Shown here piece by piece: positions 33,701 through 46,300 of a stretch of 64,000 nt of DNA. The translations under genes were made by a program, and so were the position numbers. How positions within the stretch are numbered: position 1 is the stretch's first letter; each line of letters begins with the position of its first letter. The stretch is from positions 66,175 to 130,174 of the forward strand of contig JAYKAV010002928.1 of NCBI GenBank assembly GCA_035582835.1, read 5' to 3'. Origin of the DNA: Phoebastria nigripes. Lineage: Eukaryota > Chordata > Aves > Procellariiformes > Diomedeidae. Under the pieces are notes generated by a model. The model was not told the origin of the DNA. It saw only the letters and a program-made list of their open reading frames with translations, and searched no databases.

Positions 33701-36700
33701 TGGAGAGCTGCCCGCGACTCCAAGGGGAAAGGCTAGCTGGCAGGCACAAAACCAACCGTGGGAGATGATCACCTTCAGCATCTCTACGCCATGCCGCAGG
33801 ATTTTAACGGACTAGAAAAATGTGCAGCTTTCACCCTCTGAGAAGACGAGGGGGAAATGTTCAAACATGCAGGTTGCTTCCTACTGAACAGGCTTTTTGT
33901 CTTTTCACCGCGAAGGGTACCGATAAACACACTGATAGCCAGGCATTGATTAAAAAAAAAAATTTTTCAATTTTCACAATGTGTACCTCAGATTTTTATA
34001 AAATTTCTATTTTGTGACATAGGTTTTGGATGTTTCCATAGACTTCAATATTCAAAAGACTTGTATTAAAAAAAAAATTATTCTACACATGACAAAATCC
34101 AGGTTCCCCACATTTTAAGAAAGGCTTGCAACTTTCCAAAGGGACTTTCTTTGAATCGGTGTGAAGTCGAAGACAGGTCTCCAAAGACATGGATGACTGT
34201 TTTCCAAAGTTATGAAAAAATATCACAGGAAACATGAGTGAAACAAAAGGAAGCAAGAACTTGGTATTTTATCTAAGTACGACTCTGGAGGCATTGGCAG
34301 AACCTCGAGCAAGCAGGCCTGGATGAGACTGCAGCTGTAGCCTGAAACTGCATCTACCTAACTGTCGTCATGCCATGAGCATCCACGTTCATGGATACTG
34401 GATTTGGATTTCAGATCCCCTTTCCTCAAAGGAACTGGGATTTTCAGGACAAAGAAAACAATCCTTTTTCATGACTGAGCAGTCTTTCAGCCTGTCCGTG
34501 CAGCTTGTCAGTAATGTGTTACTGCACAGAGGCTTTTGCACATTGGTAACTGCATCTCATTTTATGAGTCACCATTTCTCACTCCAGATTATCCTAGTAA
34601 CCAGTTTTACTCCAAATAGCAATCCTACACACAGTAACTTAGATGTCACCTTCCAAATCATTACCTTAAAATATCACAATTTTGTATAACTGACCACAAC
34701 CAGAATTTCAGAACCAAATAACAGTTAATAAAGTTTCTCAAAACACGCCTGGAATTTCAGTATACAAATGGGAGCTTGCAGGAGGAGAGTCAAGACAGAG
34801 GCACACAGAGATGCCACCTCCTGACTAAAAATACCAGCCGAGTAGAACAAACAGGAGTTTTGTTCTACAACTAGAGACAAAACCTAGCAACAAAGAAAAG
34901 AAAGTTCCTCATCTTGAACACCCTGAAACAGCAAAAAAGCCTCAATTCAGATACTGCCAACTGAGAAATCTACTATGATAAATGCATAATGTGAACTGAA
35001 ACTCCAACTATGCAAGACAAGATGCTTCAAGAAACGAAATGTGTACTGAGTAATGAAAATTAGATCCAAAATGTCCTCTTCTATTGGAAGATGTGATCCA
35101 AAATAATTTATTGCTTTCCCACTCTAAACCGCACAACATCTATATCTCTTTTGTAAACCCAATTAAAATTTTGACTGTAGTAAGTCACACCTTCAAAGAT
35201 AGGATTAGTTGCAAGTTTTCACTTCAGCACATCTAAATAAACTCCATTACAACCAAAGTGTTCTGGACTGGAAAGAGCTGCTTCATTTTTAGGTTTTACC
35301 TGACTTTCCAAAGGTTACTCGGTTACTTCTATGTAGCTTTATGAAAGAGGGGACTCAGGTACATGTCTACTAGTGACTGACTGCCATTGAGACTTCCAGC
35401 ACTTTGCACCTTGACATCAACCATCTCAACACCTAGCAGCTGACAAATTATGCCAGCAGACTGGCAAGATAAATACTCCATTTATGTATGTTGTCACAAT
35501 TAAGTTAGTCAGCAAAATAAAGATTTGAGCCTTTGCAGAAATGCAAGTTGTCCCTTACAACTAGTCTCAACTGAGGCTTTGAAAAATTTGCCTCTTACAT
35601 CGCCACTGGTAAGAGCAACAGTAAAAGGTATTTCAGTGCAGAGGGCAAAAGCCAATTTAACATTTCTGTTCTTCTGAAGTAGACCCAATACAAACTGGAA
35701 TACTCAGCAGGAATAAAAATGTTCATACCTCTTCTAAACCAAGAGTCGTTCACCACCATTACTGCAGCTCCACCAGTGGTACCGTGATCAAGGGAGACAC
35801 TTCATCGGCACACCCGAGTGCGAGAGAACTTCTCTACGAGACAGACTTCCCGCACACCGGGCACAAGCCCCTTAACAATTCTATCTGCAATCTGTAGCAC
35901 GCATGGAAAAATCAGTTCTCATAACAGTTTCTATTGCTCAAAATGTCTTTAAAAAATTAAGGACTAATGGGCAAGTTTGTGGAAAAAGGTCAAGTGCGTT
36001 TTAAATACAGATCAAAGAGTGTGGAGTATAAGTAGGTAGATTTACAGTTTGTTTTAAAATGTACATAAATTTGAGATATAGTAGGATTGTAATTTACACA
36101 GGGGTCACTCTTTTACACAGTCTGGATTTAAAAAGTGAGCAAAATATCTCATTCTCTTCCAACAGTTTTTTTTGGGGAGGGAAGTAAAACAAACTTATGA
36201 ATTTCAGAAGAAAGTATATTTCAATAAAGCAACATCAATACATTTTTGCAGGACCCTCTGGAATTGGACAGCTAAAGTTTCCTTGAGTTGCATTTCTGTA
36301 AATATACTTTCTAATAGCTGTAGAAGAGCATGCTATTTGTATCGATTTTTGAAATGAGTAAATCTCATTTCTTAGCAAAAGATGTCTTTAATTACTTAGC
36401 AAAAACAGTAAAGAGTTTCAGAAAATGAACCGATGTCTAGTCAAGGTTGTTTTAATTATTTTTTAAGATAAAGTTTTTCTGGTTGTTTGCAATCTTTTTT
36501 CAAACGGCACAGTTCTTGCACTCAGCTGACTGCAGCAGTTTTTCATTTTGGGTGCACTGAATATTTTGGATGTAATACGCAGCTGCTAACCATGAAAGGG
36601 TATATAGTACACAGTCTTGTGCTAGATATTAAACTGTCAGCAACAGGAACTACTCCAAAGATTAAGCCCTTGTTGATTATGTTTTGCATTAACCGTTCAA

Positions 36701-38010
36701 ATTTTCCTCCTCACACGCACCAGTACTAAATAGTGAGTAATAAAAATCAAGAATAATCCAATTGCATTTTTGTTTTACTGTTGGCTGAATACTCTGAAGA
36801 GCACCGTAAAGTGGGGGAGGGAGGCACGCCATGCCAGAAAAGGGGGAACTAAGACCGATTCTCTATAATACCAGAGGATTTCTTTGAATTACACTGCATA
36901 GCTGAAGGGAGCTGGTACAACACACCACACTATTCCACCAACTGTGGTTTCCATAAGAGGTTGGAAAGTTGCAGGTAGTCTCGACTTGCACGAGCTCAAT
37001 GCAATTACCATTCTAAAAGTTCACAGGAATGGCTGGCAAAAGGTCTTACCGCACATTTCTACAACTTTGAAATGGACTTAAGAGAACAGGGCAATGACTA
37101 CGAAGACGGGGTGGGGGCAGGGGGGAAGACAGGAAAATAAGGGCTGAGGGACAGACACAAGGTGCAAAGAAACATTGAAAAACACTGAATTAAAAAAAAC
37201 TACAGACCAAACAACACTGGCTATATCCTACATACCTCCAGCAGCAAACATCAATCCTAGTCAAATCCATGAAATGAAGTCAACCAAAACAATACCTCTT
37301 TTTCCACAAGGGGACTCACACAACCCAATGCGTGGGAACTTCCATTCCTCTTCATACCGTTATCAACAAATGGAAGGATGTTTGGATTTTTGCTTTTTGT
37401 CCAGATAACAGGACACATTTTTGCCATACGTGATATCTAACAAGCAGATATGCCTGTACAACAACCAGGGTTTAGAGGGTATTCTGAAAACACAAGCCAT
37501 TACAGAACTGAGTGTTTGTGCACAGATTCCAGGTTTGTGTTTAAATCGTAGCAACGCCTCGAGCAGCAAGGAGAGGGACACATTTGTCCACACAAGTGAC
37601 AATAATTTGGCTTTTTCTAGAGATGGCTACTACGCTGAAGAAAGTCACTGAGGTATAAGCCTGTATAGGAAATTCTACAGAAGATAAAAAACTGTAACGC
37701 TTTCAGGTTTCCTAATGGGCACTACTAATCACTTATGATAAGGCTTTTTAAAGAAGCACAGAAAAAGATGAGGCCAAAGGGGCTAAAACAGGTCTCCAGT
37801 ACAGGAAGTTTTGCACTTTGGAAAAAAGATATTTAAAAGTCTCATGTTAGAATTGGAAGTCACTGTTAGGATTAATAGCACTAATCAGGAACTTTATTCT
37901 TAAGCAAGTATTCCCAAACTGGAAAACCCCAAGATGTTTTTGGAGGGAAGGAGAGAGAGGGAAACTGAGCACACAAATTAATGCAAAAATAGGTATATTT
38001 CTTAACCCAC
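30777..38010. other. ANKHD1 intron E8-E9 (7.2 kb)
   Basis: Contains the candidate internal first exon (35729-35759), a GC- and CpG-richer patch at about 33340-33800, and an A/T tract near 31440-31500. Otherwise plain intron. Confidence 0.65.
35729..35759 (-). CDS. ANKHD1: candidate internal first exon of ANKHD1
   Basis: In the E8-E9 intron: ATG at 35757-35759 in a strong context (GTAATGG), then MVVNDSWFRR and a phase-1 donor AGAG/GTATGA. Exon E9 is entered in phase 1, so joining gives a protein beginning MVVNDSWFRR and continuing into the second ankyrin block and KH domain. The 130 bp upstream (35760-35890) is locally CpG-containing, as expected of a weak internal promoter. It might alternatively be a 33-nt cassette (35729-35761) after an AG with a poor pyrimidine tract. 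Confidence 0.35.
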
Positions 38011-38754
38011 CTGCTATTAGGTCATCAAGAGTGTCGGTAAGCGTCTGTGCTGGAGTGGCAACCATTAATCCGTCTGGTTCTTGAACTAAGAGCCCCTGCC
38101 CAGCAATTTGCTGCTGCTGTCCTACATTCTGCTGATTCCCTAATGCTTTCTGAAGTTCAAGAGACTCTGTCCCATTATAACCTAAATTACCAGAAAAATT
38201 ACATTGCGGTGCTGGCAAAGGCTGGATAGGGACAAACTCTATTTGTTCAGCAGGTGGTGGAGACTGTTGTTGCTCGTCATCTTTAGACAAGATTGTGTCA
38301 ACCTGAGGTAACCCTGAAAAGTTATCCTCTGGCAGACCCTTATCGGCTTCCACTTCTGGGAAGACCCCTGTAAGTGGGCACTGCTGCTGCAGGGGAAGTG
38401 GTGTGTCTGTCTGACCTTTGGTCTCCAAATATTCTTTGGTAAACTGCTGTTGGGTTTTCATCTGCAACTGCCTTTCCACCTTCTGCAGCTCCTTCAATAT
38501 TTTCTTCTTCTTCTGTACTTGTTCTTCTCTGTTCTTTTTAAGTTCTTCAATCTTATCTTTATTTAAAGGTTCACCTTGAATTAATTCCAATGATTTAAGT
38601 TGTGCTTTTTCAATAGCACTAATTCTCTGTCCAAGTTCATTCAGCTTGCCTTCAGTCTCTTCTACTATGCATTCCAAAGGCTGGTATGGGTGAAAAGGTG
38701 GCAGTAGGTCCTTATCTGCTACCTGCAGGGAACTTGACTTCTGCTTGGATGCAC
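38011..38754 (-). CDS. ANKHD1: ANKHD1 exon E8 (coiled coil)
   Basis: A 744-nt exon, phase 1 to 1. Starts ASKQKSSSLQVADKD; then LECIVEETEGKLNELGQRIS and the Lys/Glu-rich heptads DKIEELKKNREEQVQKKKKI form the predicted coiled coil (about residues 360-440 of the window protein). It is followed by a Gln-rich, acidic region and the conserved end LMVATPAQTLTDTLDDLIA. An apparent start codon inside the upstream intron read-through is not the real start; the acceptor GTGCTTAG before GTGCATCC is used. Confidence 0.96.
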
Positions 38755-41700
38755 CTAAGCACATGAAAAATGTTTGAAAAAATGCCATGCTGAAGATACC
38801 CCAAACCTCCCCTCTCACCCACCAAAAAAAGAAAAGAAAAGAAAAAAAAAAAAAAAATCTTTACAACTAACACTGCACATCTGTCAAACCACAGAAAGGT
38901 AAACCCTACACTCCATGTTAAGACAAGAAAGGACAAAGCATATAGCTGGAATTTTCAATATTGATCCTAATATCCCTTTGAACACAGCTATTTTAATCTT
39001 AAGGAATAAGGAACCTTTATGGTTTCTGACATACATGACAATGCATCTGGGAAGTGAAATCGGCAAGAAGAGCAAGGCAATTTAAGTAATTTACTGAGTT
39101 CCCCAAGTTGTTCTGCTGTGCAGAACAATTAAACTAAGACACTTTTCCAGAGGCAAACTTCCAACAGCAAGGTTACAAGCAAAAGTAATCTATATTTGAG
39201 AGAAGACTAACTCTACAGTAAGATCAGTATTTTGAACTAGTATTTCTCCAAACACTATAGCATTCCACCTTTACATTACAAACAGAATCCTGCCAGTGCA
39301 GACTTAATGTATACAAATATATTTTGAAGCTTTAGCACCTTTTTAAAAGTTCTGAGACAAAATTAACAGCTTGCTTGCCTCCCTCTCTCCAGTAACAAAT
39401 TAACAATTCTGCTCACTATTAAGACTTAAAAGATAATCTTCAACACGAATCTAGCATGGAACACCAAGCCAGGGCAGCACTTCTCTGAGTGCTCACTGCC
39501 TTCAAGCAACCCAAGGCTGTTTTCCCAAAAGCCACGTCTGTGAAACCTCCAGTCAGACCTTGCTAATAAGAATCTATTAAGTGCTGAAATTTTAATTACG
39601 ACTTCAGCGTAAGAAACTTTAATTAAAAACGTGGAAGGTTTTTGCCTGACCAAATAATTTTCTGCACTAGCACTCATTTGCTATACCCAAACAGTGATAT
39701 ATGTAGCTTTTAAAAAACAAAAACAACCAAAAAAACCAACACAACCCAAAAAAACCCCCACAAACAAACAAACAAAAAACCCCACAAAAACAACCCCACC
39801 TTGAATATTTACAAAGCAGACTCATACAATTAATCATTAAAAGGGGAATTAAAATTATGTACAGTTTGAGCCATGGCTTAATACAGTTACCTAAACATCA
39901 CACAGTTAAGTGAAAATCTGGATGCAAGAACTAAGTCCCAGATCAGTCACTAGCTCTGGAAGGATTAAATTTCCTAAAACACCAATTTATTTCTCTCTGG
40001 GCCTTCCTTCACCAAAACACTAATTCACAAGTGACTTCACTTTGCATTGCTGTCAAAACAGGAGTCACATACACCTCACTCTGAAATGAATCTTTTTTTG
40101 AGGAACTAATTGAAAAAGCAAACAAATGTCTCTTAAAAGAAAATTTTCTCTTATAAAGAGAAAGAACAAATATTAAAATAGAATTGAACCAACTCTGTGC
40201 TGAATACCTGCACCAGACTTTCTGGAGTGAAAGCAAACCATATCTAAATTTAAGGGAAGCAACAAAAATCTTAATAACCCCAGGAAATACCCCAGCATCC
40301 CACATACACTGTAGACACCCTTCAGTAAGCTCTTTCTCCAGCTCAGTTCTTTACATAGCTGCCTTGTACAGGTCAGTAGTTCCAGCTGAATACCTATTCC
40401 AACCACTACTATTATTTTGTCTCTGAACCGTAAGTCAGTCCCAAGACAATGCCTCGGAAGACAACAAAGAATTTGACTAAAGTTTAGCAATAACTTGCTG
40501 GCTGGTGGATATTTAGCTCAAGCCTGCTATAAGCTGCTGGCTATTTGGCTTTGTAGTGTACTTAGGGTTTATATAGTTATCCTATATAAACTATATATCC
40601 TAGGATATATCCTATATCCTTATCCTAAGCGTGACTTACAATGTAAGTTTTGCAGACCACTCTTGCAAAATACATTTGCACTCACCAAAAATCTCTGAAA
40701 TGCTTGTCTGTATCTTTGTTAGAAACTAATAAAAGTCAATTAGTGTCTTTTGAAACTAAGCTGCTCCACTGCTGAAGTAGCAAAAACATTATAGTAACCT
40801 AACTGCAAATTAACCCTGCCTTTAAGACACAACTAAGGTGGGAACCCTTTGCACTGCTCTGTTTAATGTCGTTCCTAAGGTTACCGTATCTATTATTTCC
40901 ATCCTAACACAAAGCATTCCCACGACCCAGCAGCTCTGGACAGCTTCCATCACTCTGTAGGAAAGAAAAGCTGCAGTTCAAAGAGCCCCCAAATAATAAA
41001 GTACCAATATTGTCCCTCTCAATTAAGTCCCACCTGGGGAGAAAACAAGCCTGTCATAGGAAAACTCTTCTACAAGCACAAGAGAAAGTAAAGAGCAGAA
41101 GTACAGCCTCGTATCAAGACCTGGACTGCGTAGAGAAGCCAAGGCTGGTCTCACAGCAGGCGGCGCTCCCCAGACAGAGGCTCAGACTGGCAATGACCAC
41201 AGAAAGTTGGGACAGTTTCTGAAGACAGGCATTAGGAAACCAGCAAGTGAAGAGCTGGGCTCTCAAGTTCCAGAAGAGGTGCGGAGATTTACTTTAATCA
41301 GCTTTTAATTAGCTAGCAGGGCCACTTTTCAGGTTCCAGATCACCCTTTCCCTGCTAGAAAATAGTTGCAACCTGTAATCTTGGGGATACTGGATGAGGA
41401 TGAGGGGCAGGAAGAAAGATCTGCTAAACCTGACATGCACACCTGAACAGCCAGTTCAAACCAGAGGTGGAGAAGATGCTGTCGGTAGCTTCGAATATGT
41501 AAGCATTGTAATATAATATTATAATATTATAGTACTGGAAGTATTTAAAAGTAGCAATTTCCTGTTTAATCCAAATCTCTTCCATATTACAATATCCTGA
41601 AAAATACTGTGCCCATTCTAGAAAATAATTATGAACAAGACACTACTTTATACTTTCACTTTTGAAATACGTAAGTGCAGTAAGACTTAAAAATCCAATC

Positions 41701-43354
41701 GTAGGCCAGATCATAATTACTTCAACTTTTCTTTTCTTTTTTCTTTTTTTATTCCTTTCTGGTTTTTTACTTATTTATTTAGTTCATTTATCTGTTTGGT
41801 GGAACACCAATCTTCTACACAACCAACCTAGCACAAAATTAAACCTATCAATATTAAGTAGTCAATCTAGCCTCTAAAGCAACTGTTTTGGCCACTTTTA
41901 GAAGAGTTGTTTAGTATGAAATGAAGACTGAGGACCAATGAAATCCAGATGTTGCTACACAAATACAACCTGCCATCAGGTAATCATGATTACAGGACAA
42001 ATAATTGTTCAGTCGACAGAAAACCCAGAGTGGTTATGGGCATGCCAGGAAAGCCACAGAGTAAGGAAACAACCGTTTCCGAATTTATTTTGTGAACAGT
42101 AGCACCAATTGCTCTTTTATTTATATTTCCATATTCCCACAGGTTCTGGTCCCTAACCTGACCAACTCAGCCTTCACCACCATTCCTGCAGGGCACGCAC
42201 ATGTCTTCAGCCCGTTTTTTGACCAACACACACAACTCAGGGTAAGACCTACTCTGCAGAAACGTAGCTTCCCATCCATTTCTCTGACTTCTTACTCTCT
42301 CCAGGAAATGAGGGGTAAATGTTTCCTATGGAAACCTCCTGTACGTCTCCCATACACTGTAGATAATCTCCTAAGTACCTGAGTTGCAACAGTCCGTTCA
42401 CCCAGATGAGCCTCCCCCAAGCACCATTCCTGGTCTCTTGAGCACCCAATAATATGCAGGGAGGACACCATTACCAGTTTTTTATGTCTTCCGGCTGCAA
42501 GCAACATTTAGAGGTCCTAGACACTGTGAGCAAGAGTTTGGAAAAATAATCTTTGCATTTATAGTCCTCGGGTGGCTCTCCTAAGCAATTAAAATCTTCT
42601 AATTTAAATTTGCTTAAAACACATTCACTCTTTATAGGGTTGCTGCCTACGAACAAGTCTGATACCATATTTCTTCCTGAGTGCTTATGATTCTCGAGGA
42701 ACTTGCTCTTCTAGCCCTGACTTCTAACCCATAGGATGTCGTCTTCTCCCAAGAAAGTAATTTATATGCCCTTTCACAATGATAGAGCAGCACAGATGAG
42801 ATGCTACCGGTCCAAAATAAACCTACCTAAAACTAGCTTATTGAGCCCAATAACATTGTTATTAGATGTCCTGTCTACATTTGCTAACACCCAAATGACA
42901 GCCTCGTACTTTACAGTAGTAGAACAGGCAGGTACTTGCGCTGTCCTCTGTAAGTCTGAGGACTTGAGATATTTACTCCAAGGAAGTGTCCGAGAAACAT
43001 GAAGTAGATAAGTAATTTTCTTACATAAACGAAGCTTAGTTCGGATCTTACCCTAAAAGCACTAACTGATGAATTAGCAAGGACATTTGTTGTATTTTAG
43101 AGCAAGCAAAAGTTTAAGAAAAATCACTACTTTATTTTTAAGGTCTTTTCAGAAAATTAAAAAGACCAAAGGTTTGTTTTTACAATCCATTATACTCTTC
43201 TGGAAGTTTCTGTCAACACAACTTGCATTTCAGCTTAGTGGTTTTCATCATGGCCACCACCTGAAACATTTATATTACACTTTACTTTTTATTAGATTAA
43301 ATTCTGGGACTTGTTGATAGCTCCTTAATTTCTGGAGTTGTCAAATGAAAAAAG

Positions 43355-43398
<44 letters not shown>

Positions 43399-46300
43399 NA
43401 GTGGATCCAAATCCAAACAGTTAAATTCCAAAAGATTTTTCCAGCATAAAAAAAAAATGACAGCGAGAAAAAAGTCAACTGTGTGATACACATTTGTACA
43501 TTCAAATACATCTTCTCTGCTGGAACCAATACCTAGTATATAAATCTGTATGAATCACCATGTCATCCCAATAGGTAATATTACCTAGAACTTAAAAACA
43601 AAACAAAAGAAACAAACAAACAAAACCCAAAAAAACAACCAAGAAAAACCCCCAGATTCAGTCTGTTCCTCACTTCACAAAAGGCAGATGTCAGGAAGCA
43701 TAAATCCATACTAAGATCTTTGTGCTTTGTTAACAGAATTGTTTGCCCACTGTTCTTGCACTTTAGGGTTTTTTAAAAATCTGATTTCACTCAGAAGTCG
43801 AGAGTTAGATTTACAGTCTGCAATTAAAATTCACCAGCCTCATCAACAGNAATAAAATGAGCTCAATATTGAATTTTCAGGAAAATTCTGTGTTAAACTG
43901 TAATTCATATCAGTAAGAAATTCAGGTCTAAGAACCTGGGGAAACAATCAGTCAATCCATATACACACAAATGCAAAGTACAGTATTATATAATCTGGCT
44001 AATTGGGCAACAAAAAATTAGCCTACTTTTCCCAAGTAAATTCATCTCTACATTGTTTTTAATACATACTTAATTCTTCTTTATAAAGAACAGGATGATT
44101 TGTGGAGGGCTGAACGATCAGACGAGTTTGTATTTTCACTACGTTCCTCCTGCGAACCATGCAGTATTTTTGCCAATCTTTATCACTCCTGCAGCTGTTT
44201 CTATGGAAAACTTGCAGGGAATAGGTACAATGATATCCAACAGGCAATGGTTACATGGCTGAAACCAAGCCAAACTTAACTCAATTTTCTGACATTCAAA
44301 AATTTGAGTTACTTTCCAATCTTAGTCTTCTTCCCAAGTTTCCTCTGGTGGCTTGACGGTATCTAACTGGAAAATTGCTAAGGTGCAATTAAATTAGCCA
44401 GTGGCAAGCAGGTGACTGAAGCTTCAAAGGAGCAGAATTTCACAAACCACCATGAAAAGATTTTTATACACTTGTGCTCTTGGGGACGTACACACGTGTC
44501 TTGTTTTTAAATCATCTGCCTGCACTGCTGAAGATTCACATAAAAGAATAACAAGTCTTTAAGTCTACTAAGAAAGTATTANTGAGGTTAGAAAGCCATG
44601 AGGCATGGACTGTTACATTTCACGTGGTATCTCATCCCGGATAACTGGTTCAGCTGCTGACCCAGGCAGAAAATACGGAGGAAATGGCAAGAGTTAATCA
44701 GAAGGTGTTGAAGCACATAAAACAACGAACAGGCAGCTGGACTGTGCAGTAGAGAAGTCTGAAAGGAGTCAGAACGGAAAAGCAAGAATATCAGCTTGCT
44801 TTTTTTAATGCCTTCACCTCAATGAGAACAATATAATCTGTCCAGTTCTACTGTTAACCTGGCCCCTATTTCAATTAAATCACACAATGTATGAGATCTC
44901 TGCCAGTATATAACTCAGTATTAGGCATAAAAGTCAGATACTGGAGTAAAAAATATTTATTGAATTTGTAGCTATTGAAGCTACGTGGAGTTTAGTTTTT
45001 TCTTTCCTTTCTCCGAGCCATTAGACTGTTAGATTTAGCACGGGGATACAGGGGATACTGTATATTGAAGGTCTAACTTAAAAAGCTTACAGATTCCAAA
45101 AATCCTACTCAACTTTAAGGGAACTCTGGTCTCCTTCCCAGGGATCAAAAGGCAGATGTGGGCAGCTTTCACGTGAATAACTTAAGTCTATTAGGTCTTG
45201 TGGAATTCTAAAAAACATGCACCCGAAATGAGAAACACTGCAAGTTACTGCCCACTTAAAAACAACAGTGGAGAAGTCTAACGACAGCACGTTGATAGGT
45301 TTTAAGCACTCAGTTAAGGCCAATTAGTTCATTTGTAAGCACAATTTCAGATTAGCTATGAAGTAAAACAAATCTGGAGAAAAACTTACAAAATAACTAA
45401 TACCTCAGCCTCCAAAAATAGACTGCTTTAAATTTTGACATATTTAGAAACACCTTACATAGTCGAAATATTTGAACTAAGAAAACAATCCTGCTGCTTT
45501 CCACAGACTTCCTGAGCATCCCCTTGTTGCACAAGCGTGTTGTTTTTCAATAACGTTCTAAAAACATGCTGTGGGTTCAAGGCACTGTGCTCACCAGGCA
45601 TGTTCTGCAAAAGACTAAGGCAGAATCACAAACACTGCTGGGAGCTTCAGATCCCACTCTTATTAAACGTTAGCTTGCATTTACAAACTAGACAAGGTTA
45701 TCAATGGCAACACTATTACACCAGCTGATTTCCTGAAGAAACCCAACAGCATTCCTTTCAAGCACCTCATGTGCTGGGCACCAAGACCCCCTCGCCCCAG
45801 GGAACGAGATGCAGGGGCACTTGGAGCTGCATCATAGCCACTGCGCTTTACAGCCCTCACAGTGTAAAGCAGGAGAGACCCTCTGGTCCTGCAGAAATAG
45901 CACATTTGTTTTTTCTAGCCAAAAGACTCTCCGTGTTGAGCTGCCGCATCAGAATTGCCGCTGGCTGCTGAGAAATCCTGACCACGTTCAAGCGAGGCCA
46001 GCAGCAAGTACAAAATGCCAAGGAAGGGATCTCCTGCCTCTCCCCATGAAAGCAAAAGACCTGAACTTCACTGGGATTTCACTTTTACATGGACACAACA
46101 GACACATGCTAAACGTAGTGCACTAAAAACAACCCTTCCTAAGCACGTAAGAGTTGAGGTCTGTTCAGTCCCGTAAACTAATTCTGCTTCTTCTTTCACC
46201 TGATTTTTCTTCAGCTCTTTAGGAGGTTACCATCTTTGCGGATCACCTTTATCTGAGTCTCTCTAGATCCACTGTCAGCTATGAAATGTTTCTCTTTTCA

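Noticed and set aside
41034..41180. Exon after the strong acceptor TTTTCTCCCCAG
   Set aside because: Phase 1 and phase 0 entries stop within a few codons; only phase 2 is open, which does not match the intron.
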